A DNA stretch of 64,000 nt, taken from the NCBI GenBank assembly GCA_018821715.1, contig JAHJLN010000394.1, forward strand, positions 1 through 64,000, read 5' to 3'. The notes under the pieces were generated by a model. That model had not been told where the DNA came from and did no database searches. It saw nothing but the letters and a program-made list of their open reading frames with translations. Made by a program: the position numbers and the translations under genes. Shown here in pieces: positions 17,135 through 27,401 of this stretch; the stretch's first letter is position 1, and the number at the start of each line of letters is the position of its first letter. This DNA is from Pseudomonadota bacterium. Lineage in GTDB: Bacteria; Desulfobacterota; Desulfobacteria; Desulfobacterales; Desulfobacteraceae.

Positions 17135-18907
17135 GTGGTGGTGCAGATGAGAGATCAGGCAAACAATACATCTGCATATCAGAATATCCTTAAATTTGCA
17201 GTGCTTCTCAAACCGTACTGGAAGAATATTATTGTCTTTATCCTCACCGGTCTTGTATTGACACTTCTTTCACTGCCTTATCCATGGCTGACCAAGATGA
17301 TGGTTGATGATGTCATGTTAAGGCAAGACAATTCCCTGCTCTATGTCATCCTTGGTGCAACCTTTATATTGACTATTTTCAGGTCTTTATTTTCATCAAT
17401 CAGAAGCTATTATATTTCATATGTACAGCATGCCATGGCCTATGATATTGAGCTTAACTTTTTCAGGCATTTACAAAAGCTGTCCTTTTCATTTTTCGAT
17501 TCCAGAGAAATCGCTGAAGTGTTGTCAAGGTTCCGAGATGCCGCCCAATCCCGTCGGATACTCATTGATATTTTGAACAGGATTATCACTAACCTGCTTT
17601 ATTTAAGCATTGTCCCCATCATTGTTTTTTTCATGAACTGGAAGCTGGCATTGATAGCTGGAATAACATTGCCATGGCTTGCATTCTCGTTTTTTGTGCT
17701 GTCAAAGATTGTCCGGAAATATGCCCGGATTGTTGCTGAAAAAAGGGCAGCGCTGTCTGCAAAAAATTATGAATCCTTTGTGGGGATAAGAGAAATACAG
17801 GCGCTGAACATTGAGAACCGGATGTTAAACCGGGTAAAACTCTTGCTCCTTAAATTCAGGAAAAAAGACATGGAAATGAGGGTGATCAGCAATGCCCAGG
17901 GACTGCTGGGGGGGATTGCAACGGCAGGCGGGACACTTCTTTATACATGGTTCGGTGCAACGCTTGTCATCAAAGGGGAAATGACGGTGGGGGAGTTAAT
18001 CGCTTTTACCACTTTTATCGGATATCTTTATAGCCCATTAACAGATATGGTGGGGCTTTTAGTACCGATACAAGAAGTGGTTGTGTATACGAAAAGGTTT
18101 TATGAAATATACGATATTAACCCTGAAATCCAAAATCCGGCAAAGCCTGTAAAATTGAAAAAGATAAAAGGCGACGTGGTTTTTTCAAATGTCTGTTTTG
18201 GATACAACACGTCAGATCTGCTTTCATTAAACAAAATAAATTTGACCATCCCGGCAGGTACCAAAGTAGCAGTGGTGGGTCAGACCGGATCAGGCAAATC
18301 CACGTTAGTCAGCCTGATCCCTCGGTTTTACGATCCTTTCGAGGGAAGTATCATGATTGACGGAATCGACATAAAAGAGATGTCCCTCGATTGTCTGCGT
18401 TCTATGGTCGGGGTGATGATGCAGGCGCCGTTCATATTTGCCGGTACTATTTTTGATAACATTACCTGTTGGAAAAAAGGATTCTCCCGAAATGAAGTCA
18501 CTAAAGCGGCCAGGACTGCAAATGTGCACGATTTTGTGTCAAGGCTGCCAGATGGCTACGATACTCTGGTGGGTGAAAAGGGAGAAACATTGTCTGGTGG
18601 CGAAAGGCAACGGATTGCTCTTGCAAGGATAATTTTATTGGACAGACCGATATTAATTCTTGATGAAGCATTGAGCAGTGTGGATCAAAATACCCTGAAA
18701 CTGATTCAGGGCGCATTAAAAAAAGTAACTGAAAATCGCACTGTTTTTATGGTGACGCACAGAATGGAAATGGTGAAGGATGCAGATATTATTATTGTTC
18801 TTGATAAAGGCAGGATTGTTGAGCAGGGGTCACATCACAAGCTCATTAAAAAAAAGGGGGTCTATTACAGGCTTTACCAGAATATATTGCAACCAGCGGG
18901 GGATTAA
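17135..18907 (+). CDS. ABC transporter, fused permease/ATP-binding (exporter type, no N-terminal C39 peptidase)
   Basis: Six-TM N-terminus; Walker A GQTGSGKST, signature LSGGERQR, Walker B RPILILDEALSS. Confidence 0.95.
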   Translation: MVVQMRDQANNTSAYQNILKFAVLLKPYWKNIIVFILTGLVLTLLSLPYPWLTKMMVDDVMLRQDNSLLYVILGATFILTIFRSLFSSIRSYYISYVQHAMAYDIELNFFRHLQKLSFSFFDSREIAEVLSRFRDAAQSRRILIDILNRIITNLLYLSIVPIIVFFMNWKLALIAGITLPWLAFSFFVLSKIVRKYARIVAEKRAALSAKNYESFVGIREIQALNIENRMLNRVKLLLLKFRKKDMEMRVISNAQGLLGGIATAGGTLLYTWFGATLVIKGEMTVGELIAFTTFIGYLYSPLTDMVGLLVPIQEVVVYTKRFYEIYDINPEIQNPAKPVKLKKIKGDVVFSNVCFGYNTSDLLSLNKINLTIPAGTKVAVVGQTGSGKSTLVSLIPRFYDPFEGSIMIDGIDIKEMSLDCLRSMVGVMMQAPFIFAGTIFDNITCWKKGFSRNEVTKAARTANVHDFVSRLPDGYDTLVGEKGETLSGGERQRIALARIILLDRPILILDEALSSVDQNTLKLIQGALKKVTENRTVFMVTHRMEMVKDADIIIVLDKGRIVEQGSHHKLIKKKGVYYRLYQNILQPAGD

Positions 18908-21715
18908 ATGAAAAAAATAATTGTTTTATCAATGGTGTTATTATTGTTTGCTTCATGTGCAACCCACTTGGTGTATGGGCCTAAAGACCTTAATAATGGC
19001 CTGGTGAACGACCCGGAAATCAGAACCGGTGTTCTTGAAAACGGATTACGGTATGTGATCCGGGAAAATAAAAATCCAGAACAAAAAGCTGAATTCAGGT
19101 TTGGGATCAATAGCGGTTCATTAATGGAAGAAGATGATGAAAAGGGAATTGCGCACTTTATCGAACATATGGCGTTTAACGGGACAAGGCATTTTAGTCA
19201 AAAAGAAATGTTTGATTTTTTTCAGAAGAACGGTATGTCATTCGGAGCGGATTTTAATGCGTACACTACCCATACTCGAATTGTTTATAAGTTTCCGTTG
19301 CCTTCAGATCAGAAAAAGACAATTGACAAGGGATTTTTAATACTGAAGGACTGGGCTGATGGTATCCGGTTTGAAAAACAGGAAGTAGATAAAGAACGAA
19401 ATATCATCTTAGAGGAATTGCGGGCAAGAAAAAATTTGAATCAACGGATAATGGATAAAATAATGCCGTTGGTGTATGGGGTCTCTTATTTAAAAAGCCG
19501 TCCCATTGGACTGGAAAGTGTTATTAAAACAGTTTCGCATCAAAAACTCAAGGCGTGCTACAAAAAATGGTATCAGCCCCAACGGATGGTCGTTGTGGTT
19601 GTGGGCGATATTAATGCTGATGTGATCGAAGCCAGGATAAAATCAACTTTTTCCGGTTTAAAAAACAATAAGGACCTGCCTGGATTAAAAGATTTTGATG
19701 TTCCAGAATATGATACCTTCCAGTATGCGACGGTTAGCGACCCTGAGTTGACAGAATCATCCATAAGGATTTACCAGCATATCAACACAAGAAAATTATT
19801 CACAGAAAGAGACCTGCGTCAATATCTGATCGAGCAAATCTATAGTGCTATTTTGAAAAATCGTCTGCTGGATAAAAGCTTGTCAAATTCTTCCTATGAG
19901 CGGATTTTATATTCTCAGGACTGGCTGAAAAAATATGACGGAGTTTTTTATCTGGCAGCAACGGTGAAAGACAATCAGTTTAAGGCATGCTTTGAAGAAA
20001 TCTTTCTGGAATACGAAAGAATGAAACGATATGGGGTTTTTGAATCAGAGGTAAAAGAAGCAAAAAAAAATCTATTGGACAGTTCCAAAACAGGTGATAT
20101 TGAGCAAAAAACAAAAAAATCAGAAACGTTTGCCAATCAATATGTTTCTAAATCCATGGATGAAAGCATCATGTTTTCTCCAAAGGAGTACATCAGGCTG
20201 TGTAAAAAATATCTGCCTTCCATAAAGGATGACGATATCAACCTGTTCTTAAACCGCATCGATCCAAACAACAGAGTAATCGTCTGCCAGGGAAATAACT
20301 TATTCATAAATTTTTTCCCAAACAAAAAAGACATGGATGCCCTTTTTGCAAAAGTTTCATCCATGGAGGTTGGACTGTATTCCCATCAAAGAGCTAAAGA
20401 AGGGCTGCCCATGCAGCAGCTCACAAAAAGCAAGATTGTTAATACAAAATATTATGAAAAGATTAATGTGACCCGGCTCGAACTTTCCAACGGAGCAAAA
20501 GTCGTTTTGAAACCCACCTTGTTTAAACAGGATGATGTTGTCTTCAGAGCCTACAGCCCCGGTTGTCTTTCATTGCTGGATCTAAAATTCCTTCCTTTGA
20601 TGGAGTTGGCAGACCCTATTTTTAAACAGTCAGGACTCGGGCCCTTAACAAAACTTGAACTATACAGCAAACTCAAGTCAAAAAAAGTGAATGCCAGTAT
20701 CTATGTAGATATCCATGAGGAAGGCATCAGCGGATATTTTTCCCCTGCAAACCTGGAATTTTTTTTCAAATTGATCAGCCTAGGGCTTTCCCAGCCAAGG
20801 GTTGAAAAAAGCGCTTTTGAAGAACAAAAATTAAAATATATCCAAAAAAAACAGAAGATGCAGAATACAGCTTTCTGGAAATTTCGAGAAAAAATCCTTC
20901 AGACAGCCTGGCCTGAAAATGCTTATAATCATATAATTGGAGCCGAATCCATTCAAAAACTTGAATTTATTTCCAGCAAACAGGCCCTTAAGGACCGGTT
21001 CCAAAATGCCGGTGATTTTACGTTCCAGTTTGTGGGTAATTTTAAAATGCATGATATCCTGCCCCTGATTGAAAAACATCTGGCCGGGCTTCCGGCAGAT
21101 AAGATAAAAGAAAAAGCAAAAAATATAAATTGTAAGCCTTTGCCTGGGAAATTTTCTATATCTATGAATGAGAATATTGAGGAGAAAAGCAATATTTTTA
21201 TTTTTTTAAATCATTATTACACGGTTTCTGAAAAAAAATTATTTGAATTCTCTGCATTGGAAACTATTTTGAATATGAAAATCAATGAGTCATTAAGAGA
21301 GGATCAAAGCCTGATTTATACCAGTAAGGCATGGAGCCGTTTTTTTTCTTTGAAACCATCACCGCATTGTGTCATCGGCTTTGTTTTTACCTGTGCGCCT
21401 GAAAATGCTGAAAAGGTGGTGTCCGGGGTGAAAACGATTCTGAAAGATCTGCGTGAAAACAGGATGTCTGAAGAGAAGATCACGCAAATTAAACGAATAC
21501 AGGCAACAAAGGCTCGGGAAGCCAGACAGGATAATAACTGGTGGTCCAGCGCATTAAAAGATTCGGTTATGCTGAACCAGGATCTTAATGATCTGATGGA
21601 ATATGAAAATTATATTCAAGAACTGACACCTGACACTTTACAAAGCAATGCAAAAAAATACCTGGATGAGGCCAATATGCTGGTTGCTGTTTTAAATCCC
21701 AAGAAGGACGAATAA
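18908..21715 (+). CDS. M16 family (pitrilysin/insulinase-like) metallopeptidase, predicted lipoprotein
   Basis: Lipobox MKKIIVLSMVLLLFASC; HFIEHMAFNGT (HxxEH); ILEELRARKN downstream Glu; two M16 halves. Confidence 0.92.
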   Translation: MKKIIVLSMVLLLFASCATHLVYGPKDLNNGLVNDPEIRTGVLENGLRYVIRENKNPEQKAEFRFGINSGSLMEEDDEKGIAHFIEHMAFNGTRHFSQKEMFDFFQKNGMSFGADFNAYTTHTRIVYKFPLPSDQKKTIDKGFLILKDWADGIRFEKQEVDKERNIILEELRARKNLNQRIMDKIMPLVYGVSYLKSRPIGLESVIKTVSHQKLKACYKKWYQPQRMVVVVVGDINADVIEARIKSTFSGLKNNKDLPGLKDFDVPEYDTFQYATVSDPELTESSIRIYQHINTRKLFTERDLRQYLIEQIYSAILKNRLLDKSLSNSSYERILYSQDWLKKYDGVFYLAATVKDNQFKACFEEIFLEYERMKRYGVFESEVKEAKKNLLDSSKTGDIEQKTKKSETFANQYVSKSMDESIMFSPKEYIRLCKKYLPSIKDDDINLFLNRIDPNNRVIVCQGNNLFINFFPNKKDMDALFAKVSSMEVGLYSHQRAKEGLPMQQLTKSKIVNTKYYEKINVTRLELSNGAKVVLKPTLFKQDDVVFRAYSPGCLSLLDLKFLPLMELADPIFKQSGLGPLTKLELYSKLKSKKVNASIYVDIHEEGISGYFSPANLEFFFKLISLGLSQPRVEKSAFEEQKLKYIQKKQKMQNTAFWKFREKILQTAWPENAYNHIIGAESIQKLEFISSKQALKDRFQNAGDFTFQFVGNFKMHDILPLIEKHLAGLPADKIKEKAKNINCKPLPGKFSISMNENIEEKSNIFIFLNHYYTVSEKKLFEFSALETILNMKINESLREDQSLIYTSKAWSRFFSLKPSPHCVIGFVFTCAPENAEKVVSGVKTILKDLRENRMSEEKITQIKRIQATKAREARQDNNWWSSALKDSVMLNQDLNDLMEYENYIQELTPDTLQSNAKKYLDEANMLVAVLNPKKDE

Positions 21716-23068
21716 ATGAGATTCAAGCTTCAGTTTATTTTTATCGATCATATCTTGCGCATATTTTTATTATTACTGGCAGTGTTGTTTACTCTGATTT
21801 TAGTCCTGTTCTGGTTTTTTAGAATGGATATTACGGCAAAAGGCGAGGGAAAAGTTATTTGCGCCGAGTGGGAGGATGTCAAGCCTGAGATTGACGGTAT
21901 CATTAAAAACATGGAAGTTATTGAAGGCCAGGAGATAAAAAAAGGGGAGCTGCTGTTTGTTCTGGAAGACAGGGAAAGAAAATTAGAAACCCAATCAAGT
22001 TTACAGAAAATAGTTGAAATAAAGAAGGCTATTTCTACGATAAAACAAAATATTTCTATCAGAAAACAGAACGTATCCAGTAGCATTGATGAGGCAAAAG
22101 CTTCTCTGAGTGGAGCTCAGGCCGGATTCAGAATCATGGAAAAAGGACCTAAAGATGAAGAAATCAACCTTGCACAACGCAGTATTAAACGCGCAGGTCA
22201 ACAAGTTGAAAAGGCGGTTCTTGATTTTGACAGAATGGAAAAAGCCTTTTCATTAAAACTGGTCTCCAGGCAGGAGCTGGACAATAGCTCACACCAAAAA
22301 AACATAGCACAGACAGATCTGGCGCTTGCTAAAGACCAATTGGCGCTTTTATTGAATAGATATGACAAGGATCAGCAGGACACGGCCCGGGCTATATTGG
22401 AAAAACAGAAGGCCATCCTTGAAAAAGCCATTGCCCGCAGGAAAGAGATTGAAATTTTAGGACAGGAACTTATCGCTGCTCAAAAAGGGCTGATAACAGA
22501 GGAAAAACGAATGGAAGCATTGACGAAAAAATTGATGCTGACCCAGGTTACAGCACCTATTTCAGGGATTATAATGACCTATGATACCAAACATCTTGAA
22601 GGGAAAGCAGTTTCCATGGGAGAAGTTGTTTTAAAAATCGGAGGTATGAATGAGTATCTTATTGAGTGCAAGATTTCTGAAAAAGATTTTCCCTTGGTAA
22701 AACCCGGGCAACAGGCCCGGGTAACAATGAAACCGTTTCCCAGAGGGGAATATAAACTCTTTTCCGCCATAGTGGCGACAACAGGGACTGACAGCACATC
22801 AGGAGGGCCTTCAGCAGGTATTGGGATAGAAGAGAAAATAAATGCGCTAATGAATGGTCCACAAGCTTTAACGGAAAATTATTACCCTGTAACACTCAAG
22901 CTTGAAAAACCATATTATATACTCCTTTTTGGAAACCGGTATGAGGTAAAACCCGGATTTTCTGCACAAGTCCAGATTATTGTCGAAAATGAACGTATTG
23001 CAACTTTGTTGTTTAAAAGAGTGCTTCGGATTAAAGGGAAGTTGACCTGGGACAACATTCATCTATGA
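21716..23068 (+). CDS. HlyD-family periplasmic adaptor / membrane fusion protein
   Basis: Single N-terminal TM, lipoyl-like VICAEWEDVKPEIDGIIKNMEVIEGQEIKKGELLFVLED, coiled coil, VTAPISGIIMTYDTKHLEGKAVSMGEVVLKIG. Confidence 0.9.
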   Translation: MRFKLQFIFIDHILRIFLLLLAVLFTLILVLFWFFRMDITAKGEGKVICAEWEDVKPEIDGIIKNMEVIEGQEIKKGELLFVLEDRERKLETQSSLQKIVEIKKAISTIKQNISIRKQNVSSSIDEAKASLSGAQAGFRIMEKGPKDEEINLAQRSIKRAGQQVEKAVLDFDRMEKAFSLKLVSRQELDNSSHQKNIAQTDLALAKDQLALLLNRYDKDQQDTARAILEKQKAILEKAIARRKEIEILGQELIAAQKGLITEEKRMEALTKKLMLTQVTAPISGIIMTYDTKHLEGKAVSMGEVVLKIGGMNEYLIECKISEKDFPLVKPGQQARVTMKPFPRGEYKLFSAIVATTGTDSTSGGPSAGIGIEEKINALMNGPQALTENYYPVTLKLEKPYYILLFGNRYEVKPGFSAQVQIIVENERIATLLFKRVLRIKGKLTWDNIHL

Positions 23069-24543
23069 TGTTAAAAACCTTACATATCTTTATAATGCTC
23101 CTGGTTTTGGTCCTATGGCCTGCGGGGTGCTTCCCCTTGGAATTAACCCTCTTGAAGGCTGTAAAACTGGCCTTGGAAAATAATCCTGACGTCCGGATAA
23201 ATAGCCTGGAGCTTGAAATTAGACAATCTGAAATAAAAAGAAAACTCGCTGAATATATTCCAACGCTTAACCTGGATTCTTCATACACTTATTCTAAGGA
23301 TGATCCGGACACTTCTGATTTAACGACGAAAAATCAAAATTACCAGGCAGGCATTTCCCAGAAAATTCCTTTGGGTGGCGAGATTTCATTGTCTGTTAAT
23401 TATGGAAGATCAGATTACTCAGACTATCAGACTGAAATTACGAATTATAGGTTAGGCTCCGGATTTTCAGTTGAATCATATACCGATACCCTGGCTGTTG
23501 CAGCTAAAGATAATTATTATACACAAATCAATCTGTTCTACAGGCATCATTTGCTAAAAGACGGAATTATCGGCCCTGCTTTTATCCCGATTAAAGAGAG
23601 TCGCTTTGATCGGGACATACAACAGGATGTGACAAGCCAATCCCAAATAAAACTCATAAGACTGGTTGAAACATCGTTTTATCAGACCGCGCTAAGACAG
23701 AAGGAAATACAAGTATATCAGGAGATTTTTGAAATTAACAAACAGCTTCTTCAGGATATAGAATCAAAACAGAGATTAGGCATGATACCTGAAATAGATG
23801 TCATGTCTGCAAAAATCAAAGTAAATGAGGCAAGCGAACAAGTTCTGTCTTCACAGGTTTCTTTTGAAATCAGCGCACAAACACTTAAAACGCTGCTGAA
23901 CACCGAGGATCAGATAAAGGTGATCACTCAATTTTCATCACCGAACGCTCTACTGAATTTAGATGATTTGGTCTCCCTGGCAATGGAAAAAAATAAAGAG
24001 GTAGCAAAGTTAAAAACAAGCTTAAAAAAAGAAGCTTTGTCGGTTGCGGTTGCCAAAAACAAATATCTTCCTCAAGTTGATCTTTATTTTAATATAAATA
24101 AAAATGATGAGGGGGCTTCTTTGGGTGAAGCAACTGATTTGGACAAAACGGAATATAAGGCAGGTATTATTTTTATCTACCCTTTTTATCCAATAGATCC
24201 TGAACAAAATTATATCCAGGCAAAAAAAAGACTTCAAAAAGCAAAAGCACAACTCAAGGAAGCTGAGGTACGAATTACAAATCAGATCAATATGCTTTAC
24301 AACCAGATACTATTGGTGGAAAAAAAAATATCTGTTCAAACCAGGCAAATCAAAATTCTTAAAGAGCGCATGGCCTTGGCATTAAAGGCCTTTAAAGAAC
24401 GATTAATTGATCTGAAAATAGTTTATGATATCCAAGACGACCGAGTATCAGGTGAGCAAAAATATTTGTATTATTTTTTTGAGTATCAGAGTTTATTTTC
24501 ATCGCTACAGGAATTAACAGGGCAGCAACTGGGTTATGATTAA
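23065..24543 (+). CDS. TolC-family outer membrane efflux protein
   Basis: Signal peptide, LTLLKAVKLALENNPDVRINSLELEIRQSEIKRKLAEYIPTLNLDSSYTYS; paired coiled-coil repeats; 4-bp overlap with the HlyD-like gene. Confidence 0.9.
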   Translation: MMLKTLHIFIMLLVLVLWPAGCFPLELTLLKAVKLALENNPDVRINSLELEIRQSEIKRKLAEYIPTLNLDSSYTYSKDDPDTSDLTTKNQNYQAGISQKIPLGGEISLSVNYGRSDYSDYQTEITNYRLGSGFSVESYTDTLAVAAKDNYYTQINLFYRHHLLKDGIIGPAFIPIKESRFDRDIQQDVTSQSQIKLIRLVETSFYQTALRQKEIQVYQEIFEINKQLLQDIESKQRLGMIPEIDVMSAKIKVNEASEQVLSSQVSFEISAQTLKTLLNTEDQIKVITQFSSPNALLNLDDLVSLAMEKNKEVAKLKTSLKKEALSVAVAKNKYLPQVDLYFNINKNDEGASLGEATDLDKTEYKAGIIFIYPFYPIDPEQNYIQAKKRLQKAKAQLKEAEVRITNQINMLYNQILLVEKKISVQTRQIKILKERMALALKAFKERLIDLKIVYDIQDDRVSGEQKYLYYFFEYQSLFSSLQELTGQQLGYD

Positions 24544-25080
24544 TCATTTTTCTAAAAAAAGCGCTCCGGAAATAGGGATTCTATCGGGAAAAGGTGGATC
24601 TGTTTCAATGGAGTCGAGAAAATACCGATTGATCGTTGTCAGTGTGGTATTCAACTGCTCTATGCTGAGCAGGGCATCTTTTGGAAAAGACGTTATGCCG
24701 TTAAAATTTTTAGGACAAAAATCAACCAGCGGCTCACCATCTTTTTCCATATAGATGGGATAACCGTGTGTCCGGCAGATGATGGGGCGATGGGAATATA
24801 AGGCACATGCCCTGTTTATTAACAGCGGACAAGCGTCTTCCCTGTTTTTTAGGTTGTTGACAATGATGGTCTGAATCTCTTCTGGTAATTTGCCAAAGGC
24901 GCTTGATATTGAAACGGCTTCCACAGGGAAAAGCGTCAAAAATCTACAGCAGGTGTCACACCCTTTTTTGCAGACAATTTTATCCGCATATTTTTTTTCA
25001 ATATTCAGAAGATGGTCATCTACTCGTTTAACAAGCGCTGTATAGTTTTCCAAGACTGACTCAATGCTGTTTTTGTCCAT
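24544..25080 (-). CDS. YkgJ-family cysteine cluster protein
   Basis: CKKGCDTCCRFLTLFPVEAVSI and CPLLINRACALYSHRPIICRTHGYPIY. Confidence 0.85.
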   Translation of the reverse strand: MDKNSIESVLENYTALVKRVDDHLLNIEKKYADKIVCKKGCDTCCRFLTLFPVEAVSISSAFGKLPEEIQTIIVNNLKNREDACPLLINRACALYSHRPIICRTHGYPIYMEKDGEPLVDFCPKNFNGITSFPKDALLSIEQLNTTLTTINRYFLDSIETDPPFPDRIPISGALFLEK

Positions 25081-25103
25081 TTTATGTTCCTGCTGACAAA
25101 CTG

Positions 25104-26009
25104 CTATATCCCAACCGGTTTCCAGACGCCCTTATCGCACCATATCCGTGAAAATTCAGCCCCTGGAGAAAGCACCCTGTTGGAAAAATTCGAGGTGTCT
25201 ATGTCACAATCATCATCACACATGGGGTCCCAGGGTTCTAAAATCACAGGACCGTTGGATGATGGAACAAGGCGGGGTGCAATGGGATCTGCCCAGGAAC
25301 GCATTTGAATCTCCTGTTTGAGGTCATCCAGTCCTTTAAATCTCATCATCTGGGTCAGCGTTACGACAGCCGGCGGGCTCAGGGGGGTTAAGGCTTTAAG
25401 ATTTTGTTCAAGGGCTTTTTGAGGGGTAAGCCAGATCCCGTGTTTGGTTTCCATGTTGTCGGGTACACAGATTTGATTTTCAGGCATAAGAACAATAAAG
25501 AACCGTGTATCAAATCTTTTTTTCATTAATCCGGGGGTAATCCAGTGGGACCACCTTCCAAGGCTTGAAAGCGACAAGATCCAGTTTTCGGTTGTTATTT
25601 TTGTTTTGAACCAGGATTTTGGAAGATTCTCACTTAATCGAACACTGCAGATATCCTCCAGATCTTTTTGGGTTTTATCCTTCCCGGATGCAAGAAAAAC
25701 ACCGGCTTCTTCAAGGGTTTCCCGGATGGCGGCAATGCTGAATCCAAGGGCATCTTCAGTTGGAAACCCGTCTCCACCAACCTGGTTTTCAATTTGGTCC
25801 AATGGTATGTCTATATGGGAAGCCCATGAATCAAAGCCCTTGTCTTCCGCGTCTACCACCCCGCCGGGAAAAACATACAATCCGCCCATGAACCCGGATT
25901 TTGTACTTCTTCTTAAAAGGTAGACTTCAATTGCTTTGTTTTTTTCTCTAACAAGAATCACAGTGGACGCGTCTCTTAATGGCGGGGGAGCATGGGTTTT
26001 GTCAGTCAT
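25104..26009 (-). CDS. NUDIX hydrolase family protein
   Basis: GGLYVFPGGVVDAEDK ... ALGFSIAAIRETLEEAGVFLA (Nudix-box-like RETLEEAG). Confidence 0.85.
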   Translation of the reverse strand: MTDKTHAPPPLRDASTVILVREKNKAIEVYLLRRSTKSGFMGGLYVFPGGVVDAEDKGFDSWASHIDIPLDQIENQVGGDGFPTEDALGFSIAAIRETLEEAGVFLASGKDKTQKDLEDICSVRLSENLPKSWFKTKITTENWILSLSSLGRWSHWITPGLMKKRFDTRFFIVLMPENQICVPDNMETKHGIWLTPQKALEQNLKALTPLSPPAVVTLTQMMRFKGLDDLKQEIQMRSWADPIAPRLVPSSNGPVILEPWDPMCDDDCDIDTSNFSNRVLSPGAEFSRIWCDKGVWKPVGI

Positions 26010-26129
26010 TATTTTTCCTGAAAAGTTTTGAGTTGCAATTGCTGCAGAGTATAAAGGTCTTCATTGTTAACTGTCAATAATTAAACAAGTGACTGCCGGA
26101 GCAATTGTATTAAAAGCGAAAGAAGTCCA

Positions 26130-27200
26130 TTAAGATTTCAAAGGCAATAAAACAGAGACCTTTATAAAATCGTTTGGTTCATTAGTGATACTGATGATGC
26201 CATCATGGAGTTCAACTATTTTTTTAGCGATTGCCAGTCCAAGTCCCGAACCGCCATGGGTAGCAGAACGAGATTTTTCAACCCGGTAAAATTGTTCGAA
26301 AATCAGGTTAAGGTCATTATCAGGAATCGGCTGTCCGGTATTGGAAATTTCCAAGAGTATGCTTCCATTTGTATTCCTGCTCTTTAGAATAACCCATCCG
26401 TTTTTTTCAAAATTATAACGGATACTGTTATCAATGAGATTGATTAAAAGACGAAAAAGCTTTTCCGGATCACCATTGAGAGACAAATCTTTTGCCATTC
26501 GGTTTTCTACGCTGATAGTCTTTGCTGCGAACAGATCCGCATAATCATTCAAAACACTATTCGTCAGGATTGTTATGTTTACCGATTTTTTATCAAGCTT
26601 TTCCTGCTGCTCCAGTCTGGAGAGATCCAACAGATTCCTGACCAGATGACTCATCCGGCGTGTAGTGTCTAACTGTTTAATCAAACCCTGGTTTGCAGGT
26701 GACGGCAGATTATCATTCATGAGCATTTCTTCCTGGGACAGCATCAGAAGAGTAATGGGACTTTTTAGCTCATGGGAAGCCTTGCCTATAAATTCTTTTT
26801 GCCTTTGAAAAGAATATTGAAGCCGGTCAAACATTTTATTCAATGAAATGGAGAGATCCTGTAATTCGTCTCGATTGCTGCTCAAGGGGATACGTTTGTA
26901 TAAAGATTTCTCACTGATTTCTTTTGCCATCCGGGTGATATCGGCAAGGGAAGTCAGGATTTTTCCTGCCAGTTTATAACTCAATAAAATGATAATCAAG
27001 GTGCATCCCGTTAGGCTGAGCGCAATATACCAGAACAGGTCAAGCAATTCTTCCTCAAGATCTTCAATGGGCTTTGCAATTCGAATTTCAATGGGCGCTT
27101 GATCAAGGTGCATCTTGGTCACCATCACTCTGAAGAGAACATCATCCTTGTCATCCTGCCCCAGCCAGATTTGAGATCTGGGGATAACCTTATCTATCAT
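26130..27200 (-). CDS. HAMP-domain sensor histidine kinase, N-terminally short
   Basis: HAMP region, GKASHELKSPITLLML (H box), NLIDNSIRYNFEKN (N box), GGSGLGLAIAKKIVELHDG (G box); only one TM helix visible. Confidence 0.88.
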   Translation of the reverse strand: MIDKVIPRSQIWLGQDDKDDVLFRVMVTKMHLDQAPIEIRIAKPIEDLEEELLDLFWYIALSLTGCTLIIILLSYKLAGKILTSLADITRMAKEISEKSLYKRIPLSSNRDELQDLSISLNKMFDRLQYSFQRQKEFIGKASHELKSPITLLMLSQEEMLMNDNLPSPANQGLIKQLDTTRRMSHLVRNLLDLSRLEQQEKLDKKSVNITILTNSVLNDYADLFAAKTISVENRMAKDLSLNGDPEKLFRLLINLIDNSIRYNFEKNGWVILKSRNTNGSILLEISNTGQPIPDNDLNLIFEQFYRVEKSRSATHGGSGLGLAIAKKIVELHDGIISITNEPNDFIKVSVLLPLKS

Positions 27201-27401
27201 ATGAGATTATCTTATTATTCTTTATTATGTGTTTCAACAGCACTTCTGTTATTTATTGATAGTGAAAATAGCATTGCGACTATGAAGAAACCGTGAAGAT
27301 GGTGAATTATTTTAATACACAACCTCAATGTGAAATAGAAGCTTATGTATCTGTCCGGATATTTTTTTGTTTCATGCGCTTGACAACCCATTAATTTTGT
27401 G

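Noticed and set aside
18908-21715. M16 protein as a PqqF homologue indicating a PQQ operon
   Set aside because: No pqqA (E-x3-Y peptide), pqqB or pqqC is present; the peptide lacks the PqqA signature
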